Part shown: one piece after another, positions 1 to 8,963 of the stretch
Layout: each line of letters begins with the position of its first letter
How positions within the stretch are numbered: the stretch's first letter is position 1
From: a virus
DNA length: 42,152 nucleotides
Virus record (IMG/VR): IMGVR_UViG_3300030329_001651
Location: 1 to 42,152 of that record
Direction: 5' to 3' (one strand)
Notes under the pieces: generated by a model
The model's input: only the letters and a program-made list of their open reading frames with translations
What the model was told of the DNA's origin: nothing
Database searches by the model: none
Made by a program: the position numbers and the translations under genes

Positions 1-1
1 A

Positions 2-1168
2 GTTATTGGATATAATGCTATGTCAGGTAGTTTAGGTACTACTACAGACCATTGTACTGCGAATCAAAATGTATTAATTGGTGTTAAAGCAGGATATGTG
101 AATTTGTCAGGTAATCACAATGTAGGGATTGGAGATGAAGCATTATATAACTTGACCACAGGAGATGATAATATTGCAATAGGCAGTAGCGCATTAAATA
201 CTGAAGATACAGGAAGCAAGTCAATAGCGATTGGCTATGAAGCTTTAAAAGCACAGGATTATGATGGAGATTCAGGTAATATAGGTATTGGTTATCAAGC
301 AGGTCTATCTAATACAAGCGGAATTGGCAATGTATATACGGGTCTTTATGCGGGTAGATATGTAACTACAGGAACAAGAAATATATTTATAGGTAGAGGT
401 GCAGGTCAAGGTGTAGTAGGAAATAAATTAACAGGCAGTTCTAACGTTGCAATCGGAGATTATGCAGGCAGTGCTTTACAAGCAGGTGCGGCTCAAAATC
501 ATTTTATAGGAGATGGTGCAGGTCAAAGTGTTACAACAGGTTGGCAAAACTTTGCTATTGGTCGCCATTCTTTAGATGCTGAAGTCGCAGGAAATAGAAG
601 CGTTGCAATCGGCAATGCAGCATTAACAAATGCTACACAAGGAACTAATACTCAAGTTGAAAATACAGCTATTGGATATGGAGCAGGAGATACTATTACA
701 TCAGGAATTAATTGTACTTTTATTGGTGGAAGTTCAGATGGTATAGCAGATGGAAATAATCAAATTGCAATCGGACAGGGTTCGGCTTGTGCAACTGCAA
801 ATACAGCTATGATTGGAAATAGCAGTATAACTGATGTATATATGGGAGATAATGGAAGTACTTGGAGTACAACAAGTGATGGAAGATTGAAAGAAAATAT
901 TAAGGATTGGAACAAAGGATTAGATGAAATTAATAAATTGAGAATTGTACAATATAATTTTAAAAAAGACAATCCATTTAAATATAATAGTAATAAATTA
1001 AGGCAAGGCGTTATTGCACAAGAAGCATTAGATGCAATACCTGAAATGATAACAGAAAATGATAATGGTTGGTTATCAGCAAATAATGAGCCTATGATAT
1101 GGGCATTAGTAAATGCAGTACAAGAATTATCTAAAGAAGTTGATGAATTAAAAAGGAGATTGAAATGA
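2..1168 (+). CDS. Tail fibre/spike C-terminal part with S74 chaperone domain (5'-truncated)
   Basis: Receptor-binding fibre or spike, cut by the left edge of the window. The frame is open to base 2 and the first in-frame residues (VIGYNAM) already fit the repeat, so the ATG at 20 is probably internal. Residues up to about 280 are roughly a dozen degenerate repeats of the form N-x-A-I-G-x-x-A-L/A-G, the pattern of trimeric beta-roll (YadA-head-like) stalks. The last ~100 residues, starting at SDGRLKENI, are a Peptidase_S74 intramolecular chaperone. In that family the domain drives trimerisation and then cuts itself off before a conserved Ser-Asp, here the SD of that motif. The C-terminus is a heptad-like helix, also typical. 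Stop overlaps the next start by 4 nt. Confidence 0.88.
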   Translation, partial: VIGYNAMSGSLGTTTDHCTANQNVLIGVKAGYVNLSGNHNVGIGDEALYNLTTGDDNIAIGSSALNTEDTGSKSIAIGYEALKAQDYDGDSGNIGIGYQAGLSNTSGIGNVYTGLYAGRYVTTGTRNIFIGRGAGQGVVGNKLTGSSNVAIGDYAGSALQAGAAQNHFIGDGAGQSVTTGWQNFAIGRHSLDAEVAGNRSVAIGNAALTNATQGTNTQVENTAIGYGAGDTITSGINCTFIGGSSDGIADGNNQIAIGQGSACATANTAMIGNSSITDVYMGDNGSTWSTTSDGRLKENIKDWNKGLDEINKLRIVQYNFKKDNPFKYNSNKLRQGVIAQEALDAIPEMITENDNGWLSANNEPMIWALVNAVQELSKEVDELKRRLK

Positions 1169-1428
1169 ATGTAAAAAACTATGTAAGTTTAAAAAGTAAA
1201 TCAGCAGTAAGTTTTAGTAAAGCTGATGATAGTGATGGAGTAACTCGTTACTATCTAACTCAAAAGAGATGGGATAGTGAAACAGGTACTGCTTTAGCTG
1301 ACCAAAAGTCAGAAGTAGAACTCAATCACTATGAAAATGAAAAGAGTCATATAGAAAATGAAATTGCTGAATTAACAAAAAGTAAAGATGCATTAACAGA
1401 GATAATAAAGGATATAAAAGCACTATGA
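1165..1428 (+). CDS. Hypothetical protein, coiled-coil C-terminus, next to fibre gene
   Basis: 87-aa protein of unknown function. The N-terminal half is polar and beta-like (KNYVSLKSKSAVSFSKADD). The C-terminal half (about residues 50-87) is a charged heptad-rich helix (HYENEKSHIENEIAELTKSK) that should form a coiled coil. Its ATG overlaps the fibre stop in an ATGA junction and its own stop overlaps the next start, so it is translated in series with the fibre. Position just after a fibre gene suggests a fibre chaperone, attachment or capping role, but no family was recognised. Confidence 0.75.
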   Translation: MNVKNYVSLKSKSAVSFSKADDSDGVTRYYLTQKRWDSETGTALADQKSEVELNHYENEKSHIENEIAELTKSKDALTEIIKDIKAL

Positions 1429-1643
1429 GTAAAAAACAAGACCCACAAGTACAAGATACTATAAAAAAAGAAGATTTAAAGCCTGAGCTTGAATCTGTAG
1501 TAAGTCAATATAATAAAGCTATTCAAGATAGAGCAACTGCAGATGAGTTAGCTAAACGATGCCTAGGAGCCATAGAAGTTTTACAAGGACTTATTGGTGA
1601 GGAGGAATCTAAAGAGGAGGTAGAAGCAGAAGTAGTTGAGTAA
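1425..1643 (+). CDS. Small acidic coiled-coil protein upstream of terminase
   Basis: 72-aa, Glu-rich, helical protein (PELESVVSQYNKAIQDRATA, then an acidic tail EEESKEEVEAEVVE). Starts inside the stop of the previous gene (ATGA junction) and its 3' end overlaps the terminase start by 8 nt. It occupies the place where a small terminase subunit often sits, but it is shorter than usual TerS proteins and I see no helix-turn-helix DNA-binding domain. It may be a structural or assembly co-factor. Function unknown. Confidence 0.72.
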   Translation: MSKKQDPQVQDTIKKEDLKPELESVVSQYNKAIQDRATADELAKRCLGAIEVLQGLIGEEESKEEVEAEVVE

Positions 1644-3189
1644 TATTAATACACATAACGTAAGTAAAGCTGAAGAAGATTTAAGGTTAGCTAGCAAAGA
1701 CTTAATAGCTTTTGGTAAATTATTTTTGCCTGAAGATTTTATGCGCTCTGAAAGTCCATTCTTTCATTACGAAGTAGCTGATTCTTTGTCTGATTTAAGC
1801 GTTAGACAGTTAGCTGTTATATTGCCAAGAGGACACGGGAAAACAGTATTAACTAAGTGTAATATAATGCAAGACTTTTGCTTTACGCAAGAGCCCTTAT
1901 TCTATGGTTGGGTGGCTGCTAGTTCTAAAATATCAGTCCCCAACCTAGATTATATCAAATATCATTTGGAATATAATGATAAAATAAAATATTATTTTGG
2001 AAATTTAAAAGGCAGGAAATGGACAGAAGATGATATCGAACTTAAGAATAACTGCAAACTTATTAGTAAATCTAATTTATCAGGTATTCGTGGTGGTGCT
2101 AAGCTACATAAAAGATATGATCTTATTATACTTGATGACTTTGAAGATGAAAATAATACAATTACGCCAGAATCGAGGTCTAAAATAAGCAATCTTGTTA
2201 CAGCTGTGGTATTCCCCGCACTGGAACCTAAAACAGGAAGATTGCGTATAAATGGAACTCCTGTGCATTTTGATGCTTTTATACAAAAGATTTTAATAGG
2301 TCATGAAAAAGCTAAAAAGGAAAAAGAGGATTTTGCTTGGAAAGTTATAACATATAAAGCTTTACAAGATGATGGAACCCCTCTTTGGCCTTCTTGGTTT
2401 GGTCATGAAGAAATGGAGAGAAAAAAGAAATTTTATCAAGACTCTGGTCAACCTCAGAAGTTTTATCAAGAATATATGATGGAAGTCCAAAGTGAAGAAG
2501 ATTCTATTTTCACAAGAGATCATATTAAATATTGGGACGGACAATTTATTCAGGAGGATGAAAGTGGGCTTAAATTTATTATACCAGATGGGGATGATGC
2601 AAAACCATGTAATATATTTGTTGGTGTTGATCCAGCAACTGATTCAGCAAGGCGTAATTCGGATTTCAGTGTTATCGTGGTTGTGGCAGTCACTCCAGAC
2701 AATAATTTATATGTCATAGATTATATTAGAAATAGAACATTGCCTGTATTGGGAGTACCAGGCACCGAAAAGAAAGGAATAGTTGATTATATATTTGAAT
2801 ATGCTAAGTTTTATAATCCTACTTTATTTACTATTGAAGATACAACTATGTCTAAGCCTATCTTTCAGGCTATCAGAGCTGAAATGAGGAGGAGAAATGA
2901 ATTTATTATACCGTTTAAAGAAGAAAAGCCTGGAACTCGTATGTCAAAGCGGGACAGGATTCAAGAAATACTTGCTCAAAGGTTTGCAGTGGGGCAAGTT
3001 CATATTAAAAAGTCTCAGTATGATTTACATAGGGAAATTATTACTTTTGGTCCGAGGATGGCGCATGATGATACGATTGACGCTTTGGCCTATGCGTGCA
3101 AGTACGCACATCCTCCTAAAGATTTTAAGGAGTCTAAGGAAGGTTGGTACAAAAGAAAACCAAAAGCGAAAAGCTGGGTAACAGCATGA
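1636..3189 (+). CDS. terL: Terminase large subunit (TerL)
   Basis: 517-aa DNA-packaging motor: an ATPase that drives DNA into the prohead and a nuclease that cuts the concatemer. Walker A is PRGHGKT (residues 64-70), Walker B LIILDDFED with D167/D168 and catalytic E170, and the coupling motif is NGTP near 207. The RNase H-like nuclease follows: first acid D332 in GVDPATD, E401 in TIED, and the C-terminal HDDTIDAL cluster (D478-D482). Length is normal for TerL. The start is a TTG overlapping the previous stop, with AGAGGAGG about 14 nt upstream; the first ATG would be 36 residues later and would remove conserved-looking N-terminal sequence, so TTG is preferred. No recognisable TerS lies beside it. 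Confidence 0.95.
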   Translation: MSNINTHNVSKAEEDLRLASKDLIAFGKLFLPEDFMRSESPFFHYEVADSLSDLSVRQLAVILPRGHGKTVLTKCNIMQDFCFTQEPLFYGWVAASSKISVPNLDYIKYHLEYNDKIKYYFGNLKGRKWTEDDIELKNNCKLISKSNLSGIRGGAKLHKRYDLIILDDFEDENNTITPESRSKISNLVTAVVFPALEPKTGRLRINGTPVHFDAFIQKILIGHEKAKKEKEDFAWKVITYKALQDDGTPLWPSWFGHEEMERKKKFYQDSGQPQKFYQEYMMEVQSEEDSIFTRDHIKYWDGQFIQEDESGLKFIIPDGDDAKPCNIFVGVDPATDSARRNSDFSVIVVVAVTPDNNLYVIDYIRNRTLPVLGVPGTEKKGIVDYIFEYAKFYNPTLFTIEDTTMSKPIFQAIRAEMRRRNEFIIPFKEEKPGTRMSKRDRIQEILAQRFAVGQVHIKKSQYDLHREIITFGPRMAHDDTIDALAYACKYAHPPKDFKESKEGWYKRKPKAKSWVTA

Positions 3190-3341
3190 TAAATGAAAGA
3201 GAATTTGTAATAGAGAGTCCTATAGGCTCTATAAAAAGCGATAGTGGGAACCATGTCGTAGATGTCATATCTGTAGTTGGTGTAATAGTTATATTGTTTA
3301 TAGGTAAAATAATAATAAAAAAGGTTATAGATAGGATATGA
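3186..3341 (+). CDS. Small single-span membrane protein
   Basis: 51-aa protein starting at the ATG that overlaps the terminase stop (ATGA). The N-terminal ~20 residues are polar; residues about 22-42 (VVDVISVVGVIVILFIGKIII) form one strongly hydrophobic segment followed by Lys/Arg, i.e. N-out/C-in by the positive-inside rule. It lies one gene block upstream of the endolysin, so a role in lysis (holin, pinholin or spanin-like) is possible. The short coupled reading frame and clean membrane segment support it as a real gene; the function is inference. Confidence 0.65.
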   Translation: MINEREFVIESPIGSIKSDSGNHVVDVISVVGVIVILFIGKIIIKKVIDRI

Positions 3342-3457
3342 ATGGTAAAGGCGATAAATATAGAGTTAAATGGTCTAAAGAATTTGAAGTAAACTATGAG
3401 AGGATATTCAATGCCAAAAAAAGCAAAGAAACCAAAAAGAAAGAAAACAGCAACTAG
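3338..3457 (+). CDS. 39-aa basic micro-protein
   Basis: Short frame starting at an ATG that overlaps the previous stop (ATATGA). Begins MNGKGDKYRVKWSKEFEVNYE and ends in a Lys/Glu-rich tail. It overlaps the next micro-gene in another frame for 47 nt. No family recognised. The tight coupling on both sides supports translation, but the overlap means only one of the two frames may be important. Confidence 0.5.
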   Translation: MNGKGDKYRVKWSKEFEVNYERIFNAKKSKETKKKENSN

Positions 3458-3488
3458 CAAACAGCAAAGAAAATATGGAGGATATTAA
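3411..3488 (+). CDS. 25-aa Lys/Arg-rich micro-protein
   Basis: Frame starting MPKKAKKPKRKKTATSK, extremely basic, ending KYGGY. An AGAGGAT ribosome-binding site lies 4 nt or so before the ATG, and its stop overlaps the endolysin ATG (TAATG). A second protein of the same style (MPQGPGTYKKPGRPKKKK) is at 13423-13497. Tiny Lys-rich proteins of this type recur in tailed-phage structural regions; nucleic-acid or capsid-interior binding is a reasonable guess only. Confidence 0.55.
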   Translation: MPKKAKKPKRKKTATSKQQRKYGGY

Positions 3489-3880
3489 TGCCTAAATTTG
3501 GAAAGAAGTCAAGAGAAAGATTAGCTACTTGTGATAAAAAATTACAGGAGGTATTTAATGAAGTTATTAAACACGTGGATTGCTCAGTACTCGAAGGGCA
3601 CAGAAGCCAAGAAAGGCAAGACAGGCTCTTCAAAGAAGGAAAAACAAAAGTCAAATATCCACATGGTAGGCACAATGCCATTATATCTAACGCTGTTGAT
3701 GTCACTCCTTATCCTGTTGATTGGGATGATAGAGAGCGTCAGACTTTATTTGCTGGCTTTGTTCTTGGAATAGCAAGAAGTATGGGTATAAATCTTCGCT
3801 GGGGTGGAGATTGGGATCAAGATTTTCAAGTTATGGATAATAAGTTTGATGACTTCCCTCATTTCGAAATACGTGATTAA
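3488..3880 (+). CDS. Endolysin, M15-type D-Ala/L-Ala-D-Glu peptidase
   Basis: 130-aa zinc peptidase that should cleave the peptide stems of host peptidoglycan at lysis. The M15/VanY-like core is visible: EGHRSQERQ (36-43), the first zinc ligands in GRHNAIISNAVDV (H62 and D71), and the last ligand in FPHFEI (H125, with E127 beside it). Length fits single-domain phage M15 endolysins. There is no cell-wall-binding domain and no signal peptide, so it needs a holin; a two-span membrane protein follows directly. ATG overlaps the previous stop. The name is based on motifs, and exact bond specificity cannot be told. Confidence 0.88.
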   Translation: MPKFGKKSRERLATCDKKLQEVFNEVIKHVDCSVLEGHRSQERQDRLFKEGKTKVKYPHGRHNAIISNAVDVTPYPVDWDDRERQTLFAGFVLGIARSMGINLRWGGDWDQDFQVMDNKFDDFPHFEIRD

Positions 3881-3909
3881 ACAGTTTGTAATATTAGGAG
3901 TTATAGCAT

Positions 3910-4146
3910 ATGTTGCAGGATATGTTCAATATAAAGTTAAGGATAAACCTATTAAAGGAATCAATAGACTTGGTGAAGTGGTGTACATTATACATCCTTG
4001 GAGCGGCTCCTACTTTTGCCCTAACTATTGCAGTGCTGATCACGTGCATTATGCACATAATACTGAATATTTATGTGATAGCGATACTATATGTAATCAC
4101 TACATTTATAGCAATTTTAAAAAGGATACGATATGGCAAAAAGTAA
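3910..4146 (+). CDS. Candidate holin, two membrane spans
   Basis: 78-aa protein directly after the endolysin. Two hydrophobic segments, about residues 27-50 (ILGAAPTFALTIAVLITCIM) and 54-70 (IYVIAILYVITTFIAIL), are followed by a basic tail KRIRYGKK, the layout of a class II holin. AGGAG lies 9 nt before the ATG. The 3' end overlaps the portal start by 14 nt. A second frame over the same DNA could start at GTG 3873 and has one N-terminal span (FVILGVIAYVAGYV), but it has no ribosome-binding site and becomes Cys/His-rich noise in its second half. The two may be separate overlapping lysis genes, so confidence is moderate. Confidence 0.6.
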   Translation: MLQDMFNIKLRINLLKESIDLVKWCTLYILGAAPTFALTIAVLITCIMHIILNIYVIAILYVITTFIAILKRIRYGKK

Positions 4147-6433
4147 GCGAGTAGATGAAATAAGAGCATTGTATAATATGGCCAATAATTGGACCAGAAA
4201 GCAATGGGAAAATGTAAACCAAAAAGGTTATGAGTTCGCACATGATGAGCAATTAACTCATGATGAAAAAGCAGCCTTAGAAGATCAAGGTATGCCTACA
4301 TTTACTATTAATAGGATACTTCCTGTTGTAGAAATGTTAAATTTTTATGCAACTGATAATAATCCAAGATGGCAAGCTATAGGAGTTGAAGGTAGCGATA
4401 GTGATGTAGCCTCTGTAATATCTGATTTAACTGATTTCGTATGGAATCAATCTAATGGTGGTACTTTATATAATAATGCTATAAATGATAGTATAACTAA
4501 AGGTGTAGGCTATATGTTAGTATCTGTAGATAAGGATGCTGATAATGGTATGGGTGAGGTTACATTACAGCAACCAGAGCCATTTGATTTATATGTCGAT
4601 CCTAAGTCTAGGGATATGCTATTTAAAGATGCTTCTTTTGTTATGATTAGAAAGGTATTACCTAAATCTCATTTAGTAAAATTATTTCCTAAAGCTAAAA
4701 GAAAGATAATGATGGCTTCTGCAGAGGATAATAATAATACATATACTGATAGGCCATTAGGAGATGATGATCAAAAGCTATTTCTTCATAATGATCATAA
4801 TGAACAATCATCATTTGGGGTAGATGCAAAAGGTGGTATGGAGCAGTTAGTAGAATTTTTTGAAGTATATGAAAAAGTTAAAATATCATATATTAATTTG
4901 TTCTATAGAATCCCTCCTAATCAAGCTCAATTAAAAGAATTGAAAAAGCAGTGTGATGTAATGGTCAAAGAAATGGCATCTGAATTAGAAGTTCAATTAA
5001 TGGAACAAGAAAGACAAATGCAAGCAGCTGTACAATCTGGAGAGATGCTTCCTGAAAGATATAAACTTGAAATGGAAAAGGCTCAAAAAATGATGGCTGA
5101 TCAAATAGCAGCTTATCAACAAGAATGTATGAGCAAATTGCAAGCAGAAGCTTCTAAGATTGAAAATCAAGTAATAACAGAAAAAGAATATAAGATATTG
5201 ATGAAAGATCCTGTTATTGCTAATAATGTTGTAGATGTTATACAATTTTATGATACAAGAATAAAACAAACTTGTACTGCAAGTGATAAGCTTATATATG
5301 AATATACATTACCTGATACTATTAAAGAATATCCTATAGTGCCATTTCATTTTAAATGGACAGGGACACCATTCCCTATAAGTGCTGTAGCTCCTTTAAT
5401 AGGTAAACAACAAGAAATAAATAAAGCACATCAAATAATGGTACATAATGCATCATTAGGATCATCTTTGAGATGGATGTATGAAGAAGGCTCATTAGAT
5501 GCAGAAATATGGGAAAAATACTCATCAGCACCAGGAGCTTTATTACCTATAAGGCCAGGAGTAGAGAAACCTACGCCTGTAATGCCTGCTCCATTGGCTA
5601 ATGCTTTCTTTCAAATAGTACAAGAAGGTAAGCATGATATGGAGTATTTAGCAGGAATATATAGCTCTATGATGGGGGATGCAGGTGGTGCTAGTGAAAC
5701 ATATAGAGGTATGTTAGCTTTAGATGAATATGGTACAAGAAGAATTAAACAATGGATGCATACTTCTATAGAGCCAGCATTAAAGCAATTAGGGACTATG
5801 GTATTAGCTTTCTGTCAAGCTACCTATACAGCTAATAAAAGGTTTAGACTTATTCAGCCAAACGCTATACAAGAAGGAAAAACTAGTGAAATAAATGTTC
5901 CTATTTACAATGATATGGGAGAAGCTATAGGCAAATCAATGGATATATCTGCTGGTAAATATGATATAAGAGTAGTTTCTGGCTCTACAATGCCTGTTAA
6001 TAGATGGGCTTATTTGGAAGAGTTAAAAGAGTTAATGAAGCTAGGAGTAGTAGATGATATAGCTGTATTAGCTGAAACTGATCTTAAGAATAAAGAAAAT
6101 ATCGTTAAAAGGAAATCACTATATGCACAATTACAAGGACAAGTACAACAACTATCCGAAGCTGTTAAAGACAAAGATGGCACTATTGAGACGCTTGAAA
6201 GGCAGTTGGTACAAGCTGGCATTAAAGGTAAAGTTATGCAAGCAGAAGTTGAAATAAACAAGAAAAAAGAAGAAGTTAAGTCTAATATGAATGATAAGTA
6301 TACAGAGACAGAGGCTAAACAGAAGCTTTTACAGAATGTTTTAAGTAATAATGCTGACTTAGTTAAGGCTAGACAAGGTGATTTATTACAAAATTATAAA
6401 AATAGTTTGGATAATAGGAAGCAAGATAAATAA
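4133..6433 (+). CDS. Portal protein, P22-like
   Basis: 766-aa portal: the dodecameric ring at the unique head vertex through which DNA is packaged and ejected. The N-terminal part (residues 1-200) has the usual P22-type portal features: MPTFTINRILPVVEMLNFYA, then QPEPFDLYVDPKSRD. An alpha-helical, Gln/Glu/Met-rich insert spans about 265-350. The SSMMGDAGGASETYRGMLAL segment near 515-535 precedes the wing/stem part, and the last ~110 residues are long charged helices that could form a barrel. Size agrees with P22-family portals (700+ aa). It follows TerL and the lysis genes and precedes scaffold and capsid, the classic head order. AAGGA precedes the ATG. Confidence 0.9.
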   Translation: MAKSKRVDEIRALYNMANNWTRKQWENVNQKGYEFAHDEQLTHDEKAALEDQGMPTFTINRILPVVEMLNFYATDNNPRWQAIGVEGSDSDVASVISDLTDFVWNQSNGGTLYNNAINDSITKGVGYMLVSVDKDADNGMGEVTLQQPEPFDLYVDPKSRDMLFKDASFVMIRKVLPKSHLVKLFPKAKRKIMMASAEDNNNTYTDRPLGDDDQKLFLHNDHNEQSSFGVDAKGGMEQLVEFFEVYEKVKISYINLFYRIPPNQAQLKELKKQCDVMVKEMASELEVQLMEQERQMQAAVQSGEMLPERYKLEMEKAQKMMADQIAAYQQECMSKLQAEASKIENQVITEKEYKILMKDPVIANNVVDVIQFYDTRIKQTCTASDKLIYEYTLPDTIKEYPIVPFHFKWTGTPFPISAVAPLIGKQQEINKAHQIMVHNASLGSSLRWMYEEGSLDAEIWEKYSSAPGALLPIRPGVEKPTPVMPAPLANAFFQIVQEGKHDMEYLAGIYSSMMGDAGGASETYRGMLALDEYGTRRIKQWMHTSIEPALKQLGTMVLAFCQATYTANKRFRLIQPNAIQEGKTSEINVPIYNDMGEAIGKSMDISAGKYDIRVVSGSTMPVNRWAYLEELKELMKLGVVDDIAVLAETDLKNKENIVKRKSLYAQLQGQVQQLSEAVKDKDGTIETLERQLVQAGIKGKVMQAEVEINKKKEEVKSNMNDKYTETEAKQKLLQNVLSNNADLVKARQGDLLQNYKNSLDNRKQDK

Positions 6434-6468
6434 ACTACGAAGGTTGACTTTATCAAAAAGGAGATAAA

Positions 6469-7380
6469 ATGATAGAAAACCCACAAGAAGATCAAGGTAA
6501 CCCTGAGATAGGGATGACAGCAGATTCGTTTGAAGATGCAGAATCATCATCTAGCACAGGCTCCGAAGATTTCTTTAATGAGCTAGAAAATACCGTTAAT
6601 GGCGGTATACAAGACACTGAGGTAACCCAACAAGATAGTGGCCCCGATCAGGTAACCCACGTTAATCAACAAGTTGGCTCCGAGAATGTGAAAAGTGCCC
6701 AACCCGATAATAGCACGGATTGGGAAACACGCTACAAAGATAGTAGCAGAGAAGCTATTAAGTGGAGAGATCAGTACAAAGAAGTTGAACAATTTGTACC
6801 TGTTCTTGAAGCTATGAAGAATGATGGCGGTTTAGTAGAACATGTAAGAGACTATTTGGTTAATGGTGGAGCACCTGCAAAATCAATTCAAGAGCAATTA
6901 AAACTTGATGAAGATTTTATGTTCGATCAACAAGAAGCAATGACTGATCCAGATTCAGATAGTGCAAAGCTTATGAATGCACATGTGGATAAAATGGTTC
7001 AGAATAGAGTTGGACAAATGTTGAAAGGCGAACAGCAAAGAGCTCAGCAACTTCAAATGCAAAAGCAAAGACAAGCAGAAGAGTTAGCATTTAAGAAAAA
7101 GAATAATATGTCTGATGCTGATTTTGAAGCTTTTAAAGCAGATGCAAAGCAGCATACAATGACATTAGATGATATTAATTATCTTTTAAATAGAGATAAA
7201 GCTAATACTAATGTTGCTAATGCTACTAAGAATGAAATGCTTAATCAAATGAAAAATGTCAGAAACATGCCTACATCCGCATCAGGAGCGAACAGCCAAG
7301 GAGAAACTAAATCAGCAGACAGAGAAGTCTTTGATAGTATCCTTGGAACTGATAATAACGCAGATAACCTGTTCGGATAG
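6469..7380 (+). CDS. Scaffolding protein
   Basis: 303-aa acidic, Gln/Asp/Ser-rich and mainly helical protein lying between portal and major capsid genes, the standard place for the scaffold that guides prohead assembly and then leaves. The N-terminal ~90 residues look disordered (ESSSSTGSEDFFNELENT), the middle has charged helices (EQQRAQQLQMQKQRQAEELA), and the C-terminus is again low complexity. AAGGAG is 5 nt before the ATG. Assignment rests on position and composition; scaffold sequences diverge too much for motif proof. Confidence 0.8.
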   Translation: MIENPQEDQGNPEIGMTADSFEDAESSSSTGSEDFFNELENTVNGGIQDTEVTQQDSGPDQVTHVNQQVGSENVKSAQPDNSTDWETRYKDSSREAIKWRDQYKEVEQFVPVLEAMKNDGGLVEHVRDYLVNGGAPAKSIQEQLKLDEDFMFDQQEAMTDPDSDSAKLMNAHVDKMVQNRVGQMLKGEQQRAQQLQMQKQRQAEELAFKKKNNMSDADFEAFKADAKQHTMTLDDINYLLNRDKANTNVANATKNEMLNQMKNVRNMPTSASGANSQGETKSADREVFDSILGTDNNADNLFG

Positions 7381-7402
7381 GCTTATAAAATTTAAGTCTA
7401 TC
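7376..7402 (+). other. Small hairpin between scaffold and capsid genes
   Basis: GATAGGC (7376-7382) can pair with GTCTATC (7396-7402): seven pairs, one of them G-U, around a 13-nt AT-rich loop. The 5' arm contains the scaffold stop codon. No T-run follows, so it is not a standard terminator. It could tune mRNA stability or processing ahead of the highly expressed capsid gene. Weak on its own. Confidence 0.3.
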
Positions 7403-7427
7403 TCGGACTCAATTAAGGAGATAGACA

Positions 7428-8963
7428 ATGTCTGATATTCTAGGAGTAACTGGTAGTAATTATACCAATGTCGACAAGGATGCCAGAACGGGTAGTGATT
7501 CTTCGCTTAATACTGGAGCGTTACGAAGAAAGTATAATTTCGGTAACATGGTTTCAGAATTAAACTTAGCACAAGATCCGTTCTTTCGATTCTTAAGTAA
7601 AGTGGCTAAAAAGCCAACAGATGATCCTGAATTTAAATTCACTGAAAGAAGATCATCTTACACAAAACGTTATGCATATATGGCTGCATTTGATGCAAGT
7701 GGTGGAGTAGCACCCGCTACTCAATCTGATACTGCTCATACTGCAACTGCAAACTCAAGTGTGTTTTCATTTAAAATGTTTACAGATTATAATAGTAATG
7801 GTAATCTACAAAACATTTATGGTCAAACATTAAAATATGCAGCTGGATCAACAGGTACTCAACCTACATTTTTCGTTCCAGGTCAAATAGTAAAAATGGC
7901 TACTGGAACTACAAGTGGTACTCCAACTGGATATGAACTTTGGAAAATAAATAGCGTAGATTTAGCTACTTCTAATTATGCAATAATTAATTGTACTTGT
8001 TTGAAATCTGAAGGTACTAATGCTGAGTTTATGGATCCTAATGTAGATGGAGTTTTAGGTACTGGAGCTATAGGAAATGAAACTAAAGCTAAATCACAAG
8101 AGGACTTAGAGCCATATAAATGCTATGTAGTTGGAACTGCATTTGGAGCTGGTACTGGATATCCTGAAACATGGCAAGATCAACCTTTTAGTACAGGAAC
8201 AGGTCAAACTCAAATCTTCAAAACATCAGCAGTGATGAATAATACTGATAGAGCAACAGTTCTTAAGTATGAAGGTAATGAGTGGGCTCGTATCTGGAAA
8301 GAAAAGTTGATTGAGCATAAATGGGATATTGAGCAAGCTATGTTGTTTAGTAATTTAAATGCAACAGGACGTACTTCTGAAGGCGCTGTTAATTTTATTA
8401 GTCAATATGGTAATGTATTTGATCTTACTTTAGCTACCAAAACACAAGATGATTTCTTGGATGATATGTCAGCTTTATTAGATCCTAGATACAACAATGC
8501 TTCTTCAACTGTATTCTTCTGTTCTACAGCAGTATACAACTGGTTGCATAAAATGTCTGGATACTTTGCTAATAATGTTGGTTCTGTTCAGCCATTTACA
8601 GGTGGTTCAGTATCTACAACTGCAGGTCAAGTATCATCACATAATGCTGGTAGGGTTGATATGGCATTATCAGGTAAGAAAAAAGTATTTGGTGTTGATG
8701 TTACTACTATTTCAACAGTATATGGTGATATGAATGTTGTACGTAATGTTCATCTTGATGGCACAGATGTTAAAATCTTAGCTATTAATATGAAGCATTG
8801 TTCATATAGACCATTAGTTGGTAATGGTATTAATAGAGATACATCAGTCTACGTAGGTGTGCAAACACTTGAGAACTCTGGGGTCGACAGACGAGTAGAT
8901 CAAATCTTAACAGAAGCGGGAATGGAATGGTCTTGTCCAGAAACTCACGCTATCTGGTCATAA
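7428..8963 (+). CDS. Major capsid protein
   Basis: 511-aa protein that should build the icosahedral shell. It follows scaffold, has a strong AAGGAG site 7 nt before the ATG, and is placed and sized like HK97-fold capsid proteins of P22-like and related podoviruses. Visible parts: an N-terminal arm with SELNLAQDPFFRFLSKVAKKP, a Gly/Thr/Asn-rich central region (about 105-265) that looks like a surface insertion, helical EWARIWKEKLIEHKWDIEQA (about 286-305, spine-helix-like), and the C-terminal P-domain-like end with VYVGVQTLENSGVDRRVDQI. I cannot assign the exact capsid family by eye. Confidence 0.85.
   Translation: MSDILGVTGSNYTNVDKDARTGSDSSLNTGALRRKYNFGNMVSELNLAQDPFFRFLSKVAKKPTDDPEFKFTERRSSYTKRYAYMAAFDASGGVAPATQSDTAHTATANSSVFSFKMFTDYNSNGNLQNIYGQTLKYAAGSTGTQPTFFVPGQIVKMATGTTSGTPTGYELWKINSVDLATSNYAIINCTCLKSEGTNAEFMDPNVDGVLGTGAIGNETKAKSQEDLEPYKCYVVGTAFGAGTGYPETWQDQPFSTGTGQTQIFKTSAVMNNTDRATVLKYEGNEWARIWKEKLIEHKWDIEQAMLFSNLNATGRTSEGAVNFISQYGNVFDLTLATKTQDDFLDDMSALLDPRYNNASSTVFFCSTAVYNWLHKMSGYFANNVGSVQPFTGGSVSTTAGQVSSHNAGRVDMALSGKKKVFGVDVTTISTVYGDMNVVRNVHLDGTDVKILAINMKHCSYRPLVGNGINRDTSVYVGVQTLENSGVDRRVDQILTEAGMEWSCPETHAIWS

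Noticed and set aside
2492-3181. Plus-strand frames inside terL in a second reading frame
   Set aside because: Overlap a clearly conserved gene throughout, no independent ribosome-binding sites or recognisable domains.
3804-4154. 116-aa frame covering the endolysin end and holin region as a single protein
   Set aside because: Its first 23 codons lie in the endolysin gene and its second half is Cys/His-rich and unlike a real protein; the ATG 3910 frame is better supported.
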